A stretch of 64,000 nt of DNA from Sphingobacterium sp. UBA2700 (GTDB taxonomy: Bacteria > Bacteroidota > Bacteroidia > Sphingobacteriales > Sphingobacteriaceae), in the NCBI GenBank assembly GCA_002354335.1, contig DELI01000008.1, positions 8,948 to 72,947 on the forward strand, written 5' to 3'. Numbering within the stretch: position 1 is the stretch's first letter; every line of letters starts with the position of its first letter. This document shows positions 15,954 to 25,263 of this stretch, in pieces. Under the pieces are notes generated by a model that was given only the letters and a program-made list of their open reading frames with translations, ran no database searches and was not told the origin of the DNA. A program made the position numbers and the translations under genes.

Positions 15954-18900
15954 TTAGAATGAGAATTGTAGATTGAAGGCGTACTTACGTGCTCTCGGAT
16001 ATCCAAAAGCATTCCCACTACGGATATCCGTACTTCGGAATTTGGTAAATACATGAATATTGTTTGCGATGAATCCTGCTTTGAGAAATTTCACGCCCAA
16101 CTTTTTGGTTATTTCTGCTGGGAAGGAATAGGACAGGGATATATCATTTAAACTTAAATAATCAGAGCGCTGAAAGCGGTCGTCGGTAAACATCATGACG
16201 TATCGAGATGCATTTTTAGTGATTGCAGGAACATCCGTTTGATCGCCAGGTACTTGCCATCGCTCAATTGCTGTTTTCAGCACATTAAACTGGGGTCCGT
16301 AAATCTCTGAATTGCTTCCGGTAGTGCTGTATACGAAGTTACGCGAATCGAATGTGCGAATTGTTTGCCCTGTGATATAGCTGAAAGAGGCTCTTAGTTC
16401 TACAAATTTCCATCCAAAGGTAGTAGAGAATCCGCCATGATATTGAGGTTGTTCATTTCCAATTTCAACAAGCGATTGCATGTACCAATTTACATAACTA
16501 ATTCCGCCGCCTGGAGCTGTGTTATTTGCTTCCCAGGTCAGGGGGGCATCTTCAAGGTTGATACCAAAGGCATTTGCATAGGTTCGGCGTGCTCGCTCGG
16601 ATAGGTAAAACATCGCTTCGCCATTATCAGGATTAACTCCAGCAAAGCGATATCCGAAGGTTGTGCCAGTCGCATATTGTTCGATATCGTTCGCTGTAAA
16701 TCCAATCCATTTGTTTAGATAATCTGGATCATTGAAGCCTAACGGGTCTTTTACTTTAGAGTTTTCAACACGGTTGGTATTATGGCCAATATTGAATGAT
16801 GACATCCAGCGGAAATTGTTTTTAGTCATCAGACGCAGGTTGAAGTTTAGTTCCCAACCTTTGTTTGACAGATTATAGCCATTCATGACTAAACGCGGGT
16901 TTCCGAAAGAGGGCGGAGATTCTTGCGGCCCCAGCAAATCGAACACCATATTGTCATAGTAGTTGAAGCTCCCTCCAAATTTGTTATTGAAGAAACCGAA
17001 GTCAACACCGATGTTTCGATCTTGCTTTCTTTCCCATTTGATGCTTGGATTTGGATAGTTTATATACCTTGCTGCATAGTTTTCATCATATTTTGTCGGA
17101 GAAAGTATGATCCAGGAATAGGGGAGTGCGCTACGATCAATATTTCCGGTATATCCAAACCCTCCGCGAATGCCTAGCTCTGAAATAAAAGGCAAATGCT
17201 CTTGTATCAATGGTTCGTTATGCAAATTCCATTTTGCACTAATAGAACCCAATGGCGTAAATCTGTTTTTCGGATCAATGGTTCCGGCGCCATCGAATCG
17301 CGCATTCCCATTGACAACATATCGATCTTTGTAGCTGTAAGAAAGCGTCCCGAAAAAGCTGGCCGCTCTGTTTTTATTGCCGTAGGTATAATTCGCGATG
17401 CCCGCTAATGCCGCTTGTATGTCGCTGGTTATAGGGGGATTCCAGGTAAATTCTGGGAAAGTTCCAAAAGCATATTCAGGATCGTAGTTCACTAATCTGG
17501 ATCGATTACTCCTGGCTTCTGAACTGCGGATTTCCGTTCCCAAATAAGCCGCTACGTAATGGTCTTCTTTGATTGTCGTATTGTAGGCTAAGGAAGCACG
17601 TCCGGAAAAGGATAAGGATTGACCGTTACTGACATTCAGAAAACCGTCGTTGTATTTTGCAGGTACTTCAACTGGGTTCGTTCCTGCGTCAAATATTTTT
17701 GGTGCCCAATAGTTAACCAATGACGTATAGGTTCCGGGGTAGGCGCCATTTTCAGAATTATTGGTGGCATATCCTACGCGTCCTAGTGTTTCCAATCGCA
17801 GTGATTTTAAGATATTCCAGCGAACACTTAGGGTGGAAGTAATATCCGCAGCCTTTTGCGTAGAGAAGGTTTCGTCCATTTCTCTTAAAATATTGAACTC
17901 AGGATATTTATAGCCGATGCTCAATACGCTCTTATCACTCAGCCAGGATTGATCAGCTGCATAGCTGCCGTCATCGTTATATGGTTTCTCATAAGGGTTC
18001 GCAAAAACCGCATATTTGAATGGATCAACAGCTGAGCCATGGTTTTTCGACTGCCGGTATGATCCGTTGATATCTAAATCGATGGTCAGATTTTCTTTTG
18101 GCTTAAATCCTATTTGATTTCGAGGATACTGAATTAAAATTGTTAGTTTTCAAAGATCCTTTTTCATCCGATGCACGTAGCGAGGTATAATACCAGAACT
18201 TGGGTGATCCTGCTCTTATGGAAACCGTATGATTTTGGGAAAGCGAGGGGCGATAAAGTTCATCAAACCAATTGACATTAACTTTACTCAAGTCTTCGAT
18301 GGTCTTATAATAGGTTGCATCATCCATTAATCCTTTGGTCCAATCGTCGTAAAGCCGAGCGCCACGACCACCAATTTGATCGCGTTGCTGAAATTCTCGC
18401 ATCAACTCCGTCTCGAAGTTGATTTTTTCAGCGGCATTCATGAATTCGAAGGTGTTCATGCTAGGAGCAAGGGTATAAGCCTGATTGGTTTGGTAGTTAA
18501 TAGACAGTGGGCCCTCCGAGCCTCTTTTCGTAGTGACGACGATAACACCATTGGCCGCCATTGCTCCATAAATCGCTGTTGCAGCGGCGTCTTTTAACAC
18601 CGTAATCGATTCTATGTCTGAGGGAGCGATATTGCCTACCCCATGATTGAGGATGGACTGTTGGATGTCGCCATAGGTTAAATCGTGTATGGACGATACC
18701 CCTTCCTGAAGAGGTAAGCCATCAACAACCCACAGGGGCTCGTTGTTTCCATTGATGGAGTTGTTGCCTCGGATGCGAATTTCCGCCTGCGCCCCTGGTT
18801 CACCACTCGGCGAAGCTGAATAAAGCCCGGCAATCTTACCTTCTAATGCTTGGTCGATCGAAGAGAACATGCTATTTTCAATGTCCTTGGCAGTAACCGA

Positions 18901-19686
18901 AGAAAAAGACCCGGTCATTCTATCCTTGTTAATTTGTTGGTATCCGGTATTAACAATAGACACTTCATCGATCTCGTGCTGCACTGCTGTCAACCGGACT
19001 CTAAAGGTTCCTGCGCTTACCTGTTGTTCTGTTATGGTCAGGGTCCGGGAAGTGTATCCCACAGAAGAAATATTGATTTTATTGCCAGCGTTTGCTCTTA
19101 ATAATACCATTCCTTTATCGTCTGATTTCCCAATGAAGGATGGTTTCGATTGCCCATTGGATACGAGATTAACATTGGCGCCTGATATCGGGTGATTTAA
19201 ACTATCGACAATGATGAGTCTAATATCATTTTGAAAGATGCTGTTATTCTGTTGATTCTTAGTATCGCTCTTGACCGTTTTTTTCGCTACAAAAATAGTA
19301 CGATCGATAATTTTGTAGTCCAAAGAATTCTCTTCCGATAATCGTGTTAATAAGTCGGATAACTCAATCTTTTTGAGCCGAAGCAATACCTTATCCTCGC
19401 TCGTTACAATAGTTTTATTCCCGAATACAACATAGCCCGTTTGCTTTTTAATTTCTTTGAAATATTCTTTTAAACTAAGATTGTCCTTTTCGAATAGTAG
19501 CGATTGTGCTTTCCCATTCGAAAACGCAACTGAGAAGCAGGTAGTAAGAATTAAGATGGTTAGTTTCATGACTTTAAGTGAGAAACTGAAGTGTCGAATT
19601 ACATGGCAATTCGAATCAATTATTCCGGTATACTTTAAAAGTTTGGGATACCAGAAATACTTTCCACTTCTAGTGGTTTTTTTCAT
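15954..19686 (-). pseudogene. SusC/RagA TonB-linked outer-membrane transporter with STN domain, one frameshift
   Basis: Two adjacent frames together make one SusC. The upstream frame (19686 down to a TAA at 18103) gives a signal peptide, an STN domain (about residues 60-130), a carboxypeptidase-like domain (about 165-235) and a TonB plug (DEVSIVNTGYQ onward, about 240-400). It breaks off after SVSSKSNRI. The next frame resumes as GFKPKENLTIDLDING with no missing domain and runs through the barrel to the terminal NLQFSF. Only about two residues are lost at the junction (18103-18120). The first Met of the second frame (17924) is internal. The STN domain and the preceding sigma/FecR pair show it was a signal-transducing receptor. 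Either the gene is truly broken or one sequence error exists there. Confidence 0.9.
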
Positions 19687-19744
19687 AACTTGTAATAAGT
19701 TTTAGGTACAGAAATTAATAAAGGGTTTCTTCTAATGCTGATTT

Positions 19745-19776
19745 ACGGAAGTGTTGCAAGCACTTCCGTTTTTTTG
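19745..19776 (+). terminator. Hairpin with T7 tract between fecR-like gene and susC
   Basis: ACGGAAGTG / CACTTCCGT, a 9-bp stem with a seven-base loop, followed by T7 on the plus strand. In the minus direction, in which the flanking genes run, the A tract precedes the stem and no U tract follows, so it is not a standard terminator there. It may end antisense transcription or mark a processing site between the regulatory pair and susC. Confidence 0.5.
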
Positions 19777-19816
19777 TTTAAGGTGGTTTGGATTTCATAA
19801 TTGTAGGCTGGTAATT

Positions 19817-21049
19817 TTAGTTTTTGTTGATGTATAGCGTCCTGTTTCTTAGGTGGCATGGAATTCCTAACTTGTTAAGTGCGACGATGAGTTCTTCAAT
19901 AGAAACATCGCTGGTAATCTCACCTTTAAGATCTACATGGGGAAGCGTTTCTTCTTGGAATATCACTTCTATGTTGTACCAGCGTTCAATCTGTTTCATT
20001 AACTGAGCTATGCTGGCGCCGTCGAAACTAAAAAGTCCATCGACCCAAGCTTTTTCTACCGATGGATCTTCTAGCTTCTCAATTTTGAACTCATTGTTTT
20101 CTTTCGTTCGTAATGTAGCTCGTTCGCCCGGCTTTAAGATATGTTGATTCATTTTATAGCCATTAGGGGATGAAAAACGGAGAGATCCAGTTAATAGTGT
20201 GGTAGTTACAAGGTCATCCTCTAAATAAGACCTCACATTAAACGAAGTCCCTAAAACTTCAATTTGATTGTCGTTTGGAAGAAATACACGAAATGGATGT
20301 TTTTTATTTTTTGCGACATCGAAAAATACCTCTCCGGTAATCGATATATCTCTATTATGTTCAGCGTAGTTGCTTTGAAACGCTAGACTGCTCGAGGCAT
20401 TCAGCCAAGCGACGGATCCATCGGGGAGTATCACTTTATATTGCCTGCCTCTTGGCGTGCTGATACGATGAATGTTGTTTTCTGTATAGTTTTCATTTGC
20501 TCTAGGGAATACTATCTGATTTTTTTGAAGTGTTGCAAAACTTCCATCCTCTAGTGCTATACGTTTGTTCTCCAAAGAATCCAATACGATTTGCCGTCCA
20601 TCCGCTAGTGTTAATATTGCACCGTTGGTTCCGGGTTCAATTCTTTCATTCAGTGCTTTCGATGCTCTAGGCTCTTCAACAATAACAATAAAGTGATTCC
20701 AAGCATAATATGAAAGGCTGATGAAAAGTAAAAGAACAGCTGCGATTTTTAACCAATGTGCATATTTGGATGCCGAACCCTTCTTTTTTAGTGGGCGTAC
20801 TTTTGGAGATAATCCAATCTCATTACAAATCCGCAAATATAGATCTTGCTTTATTTGCATACAATCAGATTGGAACATGTATATGGTTTCTTCAGCGAAA
20901 GATTCGTTAGCATTTAAGTGGTTAAACCAATCCTTCCTTTCCGGAGACTCTTCCAACCATTGCAGTAATAATTCTTGTTCGGTCTCACTGAGATCCGATT
21001 GTAGAGATTTTATGATAAGTTTTGCGATGTCTTTATGTTGATACATCAT
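19817..21049 (-). CDS. FecR-family anti-sigma factor
   Basis: 410 residues: a cytoplasmic N-terminus of about 90 residues, one membrane helix (LKIAAVLLLFISLSYYAW), a periplasmic FecR domain (ISTPRGRQYKVILPDGSVAWLNASSSLAF and TGEVFFDVAKNKKHPFRVF) and a DUF4974 C-terminal domain. Such proteins hold the neighbouring ECF sigma factor inactive until the STN domain of the SusC partner signals that substrate is bound. The gene lies 97 nt downstream of the sigma gene and 130 nt upstream of susC. It is intact, so the frameshifted susC leaves a receptorless sensor pair. Confidence 0.95.
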   Translation of the reverse strand: MMYQHKDIAKLIIKSLQSDLSETEQELLLQWLEESPERKDWFNHLNANESFAEETIYMFQSDCMQIKQDLYLRICNEIGLSPKVRPLKKKGSASKYAHWLKIAAVLLLFISLSYYAWNHFIVIVEEPRASKALNERIEPGTNGAILTLADGRQIVLDSLENKRIALEDGSFATLQKNQIVFPRANENYTENNIHRISTPRGRQYKVILPDGSVAWLNASSSLAFQSNYAEHNRDISITGEVFFDVAKNKKHPFRVFLPNDNQIEVLGTSFNVRSYLEDDLVTTTLLTGSLRFSSPNGYKMNQHILKPGERATLRTKENNEFKIEKLEDPSVEKAWVDGLFSFDGASIAQLMKQIERWYNIEVIFQEETLPHVDLKGEITSDVSIEELIVALNKLGIPCHLRNRTLYINKN

Positions 21050-21146
21050 CTTGGTTATAATCTGAGTTTCTCAGTTAAGACAAGCGAGATCTAAAACATA
21101 CCATGGATTCAGCATTATTTTTTAAATTATGCTTCAATGGGCGATG

Positions 21147-21758
21147 TTAGTTTTTAGTGATGGAGGAAACGAAAAAGGATGGGCTGTTGAGAAGCAGTAG
21201 AATGTAGGAGAGTATGCTATCTCCAAATATCGCTCTTAAACGTTGTAAGGCACTGTGCTTTTGGTTTCGCACGGTTTGAACGCTCAACTGTAGTCTTTGC
21301 GCAATGCTAGCTGGTTTTATTCCGTCTCTATAAGTCAGAAGAAAAACTTCTCTCATTTTAGGAGGTAGGCTCTCTATTTCTAACCAAATTTGATTAATCA
21401 ATTCAGCATGCATCAGTTCCATTTCATTTTGGGAACTTTGCAGTGTTTCTAACTCAATTAACAGTTTAGATTGATGTTCCGTTCGAACACTTGTGCGCTT
21501 TAATACGTTTATACAACGATTCTTAACTGAAACATATAGGTAACTCTTCACGTCATCCAGATTGCCAAAGTCGCAACGTCTTTGCCATAAGCTGATGAAT
21601 AGATCGGCAAGGACATCTTGAGCGTCGACCTCACTTACATATTTTAGGGCGTAGATGGATAAAGGAATATAATACTGATCGTATATTCTTGAAAAAGCTG
21701 CTTCATTTCCATTTTGAAATTCCCGGAAAAGCAGATTTAGTTCATTCGGTAGAGTCAT
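21147..21758 (-). CDS. ECF-type RNA polymerase sigma-70 factor
   Basis: 203 residues with region 2 (FSRIYDQYYIPLSIYALKYVSEVDAQDVLADLFISLW) and region 4 (LPPKMREVFLLTYRDGIKPASIAQRLQLSVQTVRNQKHSALQRLR), the two-domain layout of extracytoplasmic-function sigma factors. The FecR gene follows directly, and the SusCD locus is the obvious target. After region 4 it has a hydrophobic C-terminal tail of about 20 residues, common in Bacteroidetes members. The family name is not more precise than Bacteroidetes ECF/FecI-like. Confidence 0.95.
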   Translation of the reverse strand: MTLPNELNLLFREFQNGNEAAFSRIYDQYYIPLSIYALKYVSEVDAQDVLADLFISLWQRRCDFGNLDDVKSYLYVSVKNRCINVLKRTSVRTEHQSKLLIELETLQSSQNEMELMHAELINQIWLEIESLPPKMREVFLLTYRDGIKPASIAQRLQLSVQTVRNQKHSALQRLRAIFGDSILSYILLLLNSPSFFVSSITKN

Positions 21759-21856
21759 TGTTTAAAGCCAAAGGCAGTTTACTTACATAATGCTTACCAA
21801 ATGTATTAAAATATTAAATAATAAATAAAAATTTAACTAACAAATAGATGTAATTA

Positions 21857-21876
21857 GCGTAACTCTTACGTTACGC
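21857..21876. other. Short perfect inverted repeat over the M61 stop codon
   Basis: GCGTAAC-TCTTAC-GTTACGC covers the stop of the M61 gene. There is no T tract on either strand, so it is a weak terminator candidate at best. Confidence 0.35.
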
Positions 21877-23607
21877 CAAAGACAACCATATATCTCCCAA
21901 CGCGCGTTGTTCCGCTGTGGCATTCGGATTTCTCTCGATATAATAGGATACTCGATCACTAGCCTTCAAACTAACAGGGATTTCGCGAATTAATCCTTCA
22001 CGCGCGATCATAATATTCAACGTATTTCCAATGGCTGAGCTGCTGATTGCAAGGTCTAACTCACGACCCTGTGGGTCGATTCTCGTGCCATTTACTGCTA
22101 CGATTTCATCGTCTACATTAAGCCCATCGTCCCAGGCCGAAGAGTAGCGATCAATATTCTTGATTACCGTTCTACCGTCGTGATGAGATACCTTAATTCC
22201 CAGACTAGGAACAATATTCGCTTTATTTTGATCGATGAACTGATAGCCTACTAAGTTAAAGTAAGCATTATAGTCAAGCTCTTCACAAGTATGCGCTGCA
22301 TCGAAAATTTGACCAAGGCTTGTGCCCGTTACTTCCTCTGCGAGCTTTCTGAATTCCGCTTCCTCAATCCCTCTGCCTTCAATTAGGTAAAACTGTTTGT
22401 AGGCCGCCTGCAATACCTGATCTAACCGCTTCTCCCCATTAGTTTGCGCGAGGATGCTGATATCGAGCATACATGCTAGCATAGCACCTTTATTATAATA
22501 GGAAATGCTTGAGTTTTGCGAATTCTCATCCGGTCGGTACTGCTTTATCCAGGTGTCGAAGCTTGATAATCCTACCGATTGCACGAGATGGCCAGGCTTA
22601 TTCAATACCATATTGAACTCGCTTACTAAAGCCTGCAGGTAATCCACCTCATCTCTGAAGCCACATCTACGGGTAATAAGATTGTCATAGTACGCTGTAA
22701 AACCTTCGAATATCCATAGAAGATGCGTGTAGTTCTCTTCGTCATAATTAAATGGTCCTAATGCTTTCGGACGCAAACGTTTCACGTGCCACAAGTGGAA
22801 ATATTCATGTGCCACAAGGCTCAAAAAGTTCGTGTATCCAATTGCATTGGAGTAAGCATTGCGTCCCGACGCTAAAACTGTCGAATTCAAATGTTCCAAG
22901 CCGCCGTGAGCACTTTGGTAGTTATGTGTAATAAATACGTATCGGTCATTTGGATTGGAACCCCATAGCTTCGTTTCCTCTTCCACGATTTTCTTAATGT
23001 CGTAAGACAGGATGTCCTTATCATAGCTTCCGACTCCAACCATCGCAAATTCGTGTGGTATACCCGCCGCTTCAAAACTCCACACATCCTGGTTGCCAAT
23101 TTCTAATGGCGAATCAAAAAGGATATCAAAGTTCTCTGCGTAGAATGTATTTTCGGCCTTATCAACCTTTGGTAAACCTGTTGATATCTTCGACCAATAG
23201 CTTGGTAGATTTACATGGACAGTGGCGTCGTGATGAAGTTGCCCTGCGACATAAAAGAAAGTGCCTGCTGGGCTAAGGAATGCATGTTCAGCATCCACAA
23301 AATTAGTACGAACAGACTTTTCAAAGCTATAGATGCGGTATTTGATCAGCACACTATCGCTTGGATTATCGATACGCCAGGTATTTTTGGATACTTTATA
23401 GATTTTCAAATCCTCACCATTCTCTTTAATCGCGGAAACTTGCTCGATGTTCTTCGAGAATTCGCGTACAAGATAAGAGCCGGGAGTCCATACTGGCATT
23501 TTAATATCTAGGAATGTATTGGCGAAACCTTGAATATGCATCTCCATTTCCACGTAATGGGCTTGTGGCTCAATGAAAGAGATTTGAAAATCGATACTAC
23601 TGTTCAT
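21871..23607 (-). CDS. M61-family glycyl aminopeptidase with PDZ domain
   Basis: 578 residues without an obvious signal peptide. An N-terminal beta domain (about 1-170) precedes the catalytic domain, whose zinc site HEYFHLWHVKRLRP lies at about residues 264-277, with the second glutamate in IFEGFTAYYDN. A PDZ domain follows near the C-terminus (about 455-540; DDEIVAVNGTRIDP). This is the layout of M61 glycyl aminopeptidases. It is the last of three minus-strand genes with thyA and folA; a hairpin between folA and this gene may lower read-through. Role: peptide turnover, substrate in the cell unknown. Confidence 0.93.
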   Translation of the reverse strand: MNSSIDFQISFIEPQAHYVEMEMHIQGFANTFLDIKMPVWTPGSYLVREFSKNIEQVSAIKENGEDLKIYKVSKNTWRIDNPSDSVLIKYRIYSFEKSVRTNFVDAEHAFLSPAGTFFYVAGQLHHDATVHVNLPSYWSKISTGLPKVDKAENTFYAENFDILFDSPLEIGNQDVWSFEAAGIPHEFAMVGVGSYDKDILSYDIKKIVEEETKLWGSNPNDRYVFITHNYQSAHGGLEHLNSTVLASGRNAYSNAIGYTNFLSLVAHEYFHLWHVKRLRPKALGPFNYDEENYTHLLWIFEGFTAYYDNLITRRCGFRDEVDYLQALVSEFNMVLNKPGHLVQSVGLSSFDTWIKQYRPDENSQNSSISYYNKGAMLACMLDISILAQTNGEKRLDQVLQAAYKQFYLIEGRGIEEAEFRKLAEEVTGTSLGQIFDAAHTCEELDYNAYFNLVGYQFIDQNKANIVPSLGIKVSHHDGRTVIKNIDRYSSAWDDGLNVDDEIVAVNGTRIDPQGRELDLAISSSAIGNTLNIMIAREGLIREIPVSLKASDRVSYYIERNPNATAEQRALGDIWLSLA

Positions 23608-23625
23608 GCTTTTTTTATTTATGAG

Positions 23626-23654
23626 AAAAGGGAAGCTAGTTAAGCATTCCCTTT
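23626..23654. terminator. Hairpin between folA and the M61 gene
   Basis: AAAGGGAAGC / GCaTTCCCTTT with one bulged base and a seven-base loop, overlapping the folA stop. T-rich bases follow on both strands, so it may partly terminate the thyA-folA transcript. Confidence 0.45.
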
Positions 23655-24156
23655 ATTTTTTAATTCTGTTATAAACTTCGAAAGTGTAGTCAAACTGATG
23701 TTTTTCATCTTTTGAATGAGCTTCAGACGATACAAGCTCCCAATCTTCTGCTGGCAATACAGGGAAGTAGGCATCCGCATCATCAAATTCAGTATGCACA
23801 CGCGTTAGAAGAACTTTAGATGCGAAGGGAAGCGCCTGTTGATAGATTTGGGCACCACCAATGATGAAGACTTCTCGCTCGTCTCGGCAATAAGTCATGA
23901 CCTCCTGCAAGCTGTTTGCAACATCTACATCCTCAGCCTGAAAAGTTGGCTGTCGTGTAATAACGATGTTTCTACGCCCCGGAAGAGCTTTGCCAATAGA
24001 TTCAAAGGTTTTTCTACCCATAACAATGGAGTGATCCATTGTGTTGTTTTTAAAATATTTAAAGTCGTTCGGAAGGTGCCATAACATTCGGTTGTTCTTT
24101 CCTATGGCATTGTTTTCCGACGCTGCAACGATTAATGTGAATGTTGGATAACTCAT
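23653..24156 (-). CDS. folA: Dihydrofolate reductase
   Basis: 167 residues with the DHFR signature: VAASENNAIGKNNRMLWHLPNDFKYF (NADPH and folate site, catalytic acid in LPND), VMGRKTFESIGKALPGRRNIVITR, and the conserved EVFIIGGAQIYQQAL. It reduces dihydrofolate to tetrahydrofolate, regenerating the folate oxidised by thymidylate synthase, whose gene lies 17 nt upstream. The length is normal for bacterial FolA. Confidence 0.97.
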   Translation of the reverse strand: MSYPTFTLIVAASENNAIGKNNRMLWHLPNDFKYFKNNTMDHSIVMGRKTFESIGKALPGRRNIVITRQPTFQAEDVDVANSLQEVMTYCRDEREVFIIGGAQIYQQALPFASKVLLTRVHTEFDDADAYFPVLPAEDWELVSSEAHSKDEKHQFDYTFEVYNRIKK

Positions 24157-24173
24157 GTAATGATTTAATAAGA

Positions 24174-24995
24174 TTATACGGCAACAGGTGCTTTAATATG
24201 CGGATGGAATTCGTAGTCTACCAATTCAAAATCCGAAAATTTGAAATCAAAGATATCTTTTACATCCGGGTTGATAATCATTTTCGGAAGTGGTTTCGGA
24301 TCTCTGGATAGCTGTAATTCCGTCTGCTCGAAGTGATTGCTATAAATATGGGCATCGCCTAGCGTATGTACAAACTCAGCGGCTTCCATGTCGCAAACCT
24401 GAGCAACCATCATGGTCAATAGCGCATAGGATGCGATATTGAAAGGTACTCCTAAGAAGATATCAGCACTGCGTTGGTATAGTTGGCAAGATAGCTGCGG
24501 CTTATGAATCCCTTTTTCAGGTTCTGCCGGAGCAACATAAAATTGAAAAAAGGCATGACATGGAGGTAAAGCCATGTTTTCGACCTCAGCAACATTCCAT
24601 GCTGAAACAATAATGCGTCTGGAATCAGGAGTATTTTTTAATTGATTGATCACTTGTGTGATTTGATCGATGTGGCCCCCATCAGGTTTAGGCCAGGAAC
24701 GCCATTGCGACCCATAAACAGGACCCAGATTGCCATTTTCGTCAGCCCATTCGTCCCAAATACTCACACCGTTCTCTTTCAAATATTGAATATTGGTTTC
24801 CCCTTTCAGGAACCAGATTAATTCATGAATGATGGAGCGTAGGTGTAGCTTCTTGGTTGTTACCAACGGAAACCCTTCCTTCAGGTTGAAACGCATCTGA
24901 TATCCAAAAACACTTTTCGTTCCGGTGCCTGTTCTATCGGTCTTAACAACACCATTTTGATAAACATGCTCCAATAACTCCAAATACTGTCTCAT
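24174..24995 (-). CDS. thyA: Thymidylate synthase
   Basis: 273 residues. The catalytic cysteine is in [12 protein letters not shown], with the RRIIVSAWN phosphate-binding arginines before it and [12 protein letters not shown] after it. The C-terminus HIKAPVAV is the usual ThyA ending. It methylates dUMP to dTMP with methylenetetrahydrofolate. A nine-residue insert after [11 protein letters not shown] makes it slightly longer than the E. coli enzyme. It is the first gene of thyA-folA(-M61). On the minus strand TATCTTCG (25029-25022) lies upstream as a -7-like element. Confidence 0.98.
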   Translation of the reverse strand: MRQYLELLEHVYQNGVVKTDRTGTGTKSVFGYQMRFNLKEGFPLVTTKKLHLRSIIHELIWFLKGETNIQYLKENGVSIWDEWADENGNLGPVYGSQWRSWPKPDGGHIDQITQVINQLKNTPDSRRIIVSAWNVAEVENMALPPCHAFFQFYVAPAEPEKGIHKPQLSCQLYQRSADIFLGVPFNIASYALLTMMVAQVCDMEAAEFVHTLGDAHIYSNHFEQTELQLSRDPKPLPKMIINPDVKDIFDFKFSDFELVDYEFHPHIKAPVAV

Positions 24996-25037
24996 AGCTC
25001 GGTTTCCTTTTATATTAGCTACGAAGATACCGTTTTT

Positions 25038-25114
25038 TTCTGAAAGTGCGAGCTTTCATTGGCCATCAAGAACTTTCATTTCTATTGAAATTTAAAAGAA
25101 AAGATGAAAGTTTT
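25038..25114 (+). repeat. Structured interspersed repeat, copy 1
   Basis: Begins TTCTGAAAGTG after a T run, contains the 19-base core GGCCATCAAGAACTTTCAT and ends ATGAAAGTTTT. TGAAAG...CTTTCA and AACTTTCAT...ATGAAAGTT can each form a hairpin. Between core and end it differs from the other copies (an A-rich stretch). It is directly followed by copy 2. Confidence 0.75.
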
Positions 25115-25192
25115 TTCTGAAAGTGTAAGCTTTCATTGGCCATCAAGAACTTTCATTCCTGCTGCTGTTTCAATAGAAACATGAAAGTTTTT
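25115..25192 (+). repeat. Structured interspersed repeat, copy 2
   Basis: Same start, identical 19-base core and end as copy 1. The interior CCTGCTGCTGTTTCAATAG is closer to copy 3 at 39929. The second hairpin has an extra inner stem GTTTC-AATA-GAAAC. Tandem with copy 1, in the thyA-mtaB divergent spacer. Confidence 0.75.
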
Positions 25193-25246
25193 AAATCATC
25201 AGAGTATCAGATTTTATCATCAACTCACATTTTGCGTCTTTTTGTG

Positions 25247-25254
25247 TATTTTTG
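25247..25254 (+). promoter_or_regulatory. Putative -7 element TATTTTTG of mtaB
   Basis: Fits TAnnTTTG and lies 9 nt before the chosen ATG of mtaB, so the leader would be only a few bases. I do not see a well-spaced -33 TTG. Confidence 0.5.
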
Positions 25255-25263
25255 CAAAATATC

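Noticed and set aside
15954..17924. Second half of SusC as an independent gene starting at 17924
   Set aside because: The frame continues upstream of that Met without a stop to about 18115, in the expected SusC sequence. It is one frameshifted gene.
25038..25192. Two tandem repeats as a possible CRISPR
   Set aside because: Only two units, directly adjacent, no spacers and no cas genes; a third unit lies 14 kb away. It is an interspersed repeat.
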